Shown piece by piece: positions 4,888-5,277 of a stretch of DNA of 5,277 nt (within the stretch, counting starts at the first letter, position 1; the number at the start of each line of letters is the position of its first letter). The stretch is from an uncultured Aliiroseovarius sp. (GTDB lineage: Bacteria > Pseudomonadota > Alphaproteobacteria > Rhodobacterales > Rhodobacteraceae): positions 1-5,277 of the forward strand of contig CALJDH010000240.1 of the NCBI GenBank assembly GCA_938023895.1, written 5' to 3'. The notes under the pieces were generated by a model. It made no database searches, was not told where the DNA came from, and saw only the letters and a program-made list of their open reading frames with translations. The position numbers were made by a program, and so were the translations under genes.

Positions 4888-5277
4888 ATGAGCGGAAGGA
4901 TCTTGATAGCAGACGATCTTGCGACCAATCGCATCGTCCTAAAGGTGAAGTTCACCGTATCGGGATATGACGTGATTCAGGTTGAGCGGATCGACGACGT
5001 GCTGGAAACGGCGCGGCGGGCGCAGCCTGACCTGATCATTTTGGGCCGTGGACAATCTGGTCAAAGCCTGTCGATCTGTATCGCCCTGAAGAAAGACGCA
5101 AACCTGCACACCATTCCGGTCATCTTGTTTGCCGAGAAGGACAGCCACCACACGCGCATTGCAGCACTGCAAGCGGGCGCGGACGATGTCTATTCGACTG
5201 ATGTGAAAGAAAGCACGCTGTCTGCCATGGTTCGAAACCTGATCCGTATGCGTGGGACGTATGACGAGATCATGCGC
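4888..5277 (+). CDS. pleD: PleD-like response regulator, N-terminal receiver domain with degenerate phospho-site (3' end outside window)
   Basis: The frame is open from ATG 4888 to the window end (130 codons) with no stop. The protein opens M-S-G-R-I-L-I-A-D-D-L-A-T-N-R, very like PleD, whose full form has two receiver domains and a GGDEF domain making c-di-GMP. The receiver fold spans residues about 3-118: acidic pair D9-D10, beta-3 P-D-L-I-I-L (47-52), beta-4 I-P-V-I-L-F (76-81), G-A-D-D (97-100), then a helix leading out. The key residues are lost: the phospho-acceptor Asp is G53, the switch Thr/Ser is A82, and the conserved Lys is T104. This domain therefore probably cannot be phosphorylated. 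The second receiver and GGDEF domains are not in the window, so pleD is inferred from the N-terminus and context. No strong ribosome-binding site precedes the ATG; the family's conserved N-terminus decides the start. Confidence 0.8.
   Translation, partial: MSGRILIADDLATNRIVLKVKFTVSGYDVIQVERIDDVLETARRAQPDLIILGRGQSGQSLSICIALKKDANLHTIPVILFAEKDSHHTRIAALQAGADDVYSTDVKESTLSAMVRNLIRMRGTYDEIMR

Overview
The window looks like chromosomal DNA of an alphaproteobacterium of the order Rhodobacterales, probably a roseobacter. I infer this from moderately high G+C content, a PleD-like response regulator start divergent from a DUF3572 gene, and an H-NOX/diguanylate cyclase pair of a kind known from roseobacters. 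No mobile element, CRISPR array or phage gene is visible.

Layout. Positions 1-1208 (+) hold the C-terminal two thirds of recJ, the 5'->3' single-strand DNA exonuclease; its start lies upstream of the window. Positions 1209-1676 contain no protein gene but carry two identical tRNA-Glu(UUC) genes, each with its own sigma70-type promoter. From 1677 to 4797 all genes lie on the minus strand. In transcription order they are a 92-residue DUF3572 protein from a TTG start, a HAD-superfamily phosphatase followed by a good intrinsic terminator, an H-NOX-family protein overlapping by 4 nt a diguanylate cyclase, and a small exported protein of unknown function. At 4888 a plus-strand gene begins divergently; it is the receiver domain of a PleD-like protein and runs off the window end.

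How the genes work together. The H-NOX homologue and the cyclase form a two-gene unit resembling a split soluble guanylate cyclase. One protein is the H-NOX sensor. The partner carries an H-NOX-associated (HNOBA, PAS-like) domain, a coiled-coil linker and, in place of a cGMP cyclase, a GGDEF domain with intact active site and I-site, which would make cyclic di-GMP.

The most notable observation is that the H-NOX homologue lacks the proximal heme histidine (Lys at the aligned position) and the Y-x-S-x-R heme-propionate motif, so it may not bind heme in the classical way. The PleD-like receiver about 1.2 kb away has also lost its phospho-acceptor Asp, its switch Thr/Ser and its conserved Lys. 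Two signalling proteins linked to c-di-GMP therefore both have input domains whose usual chemistry appears to be gone.
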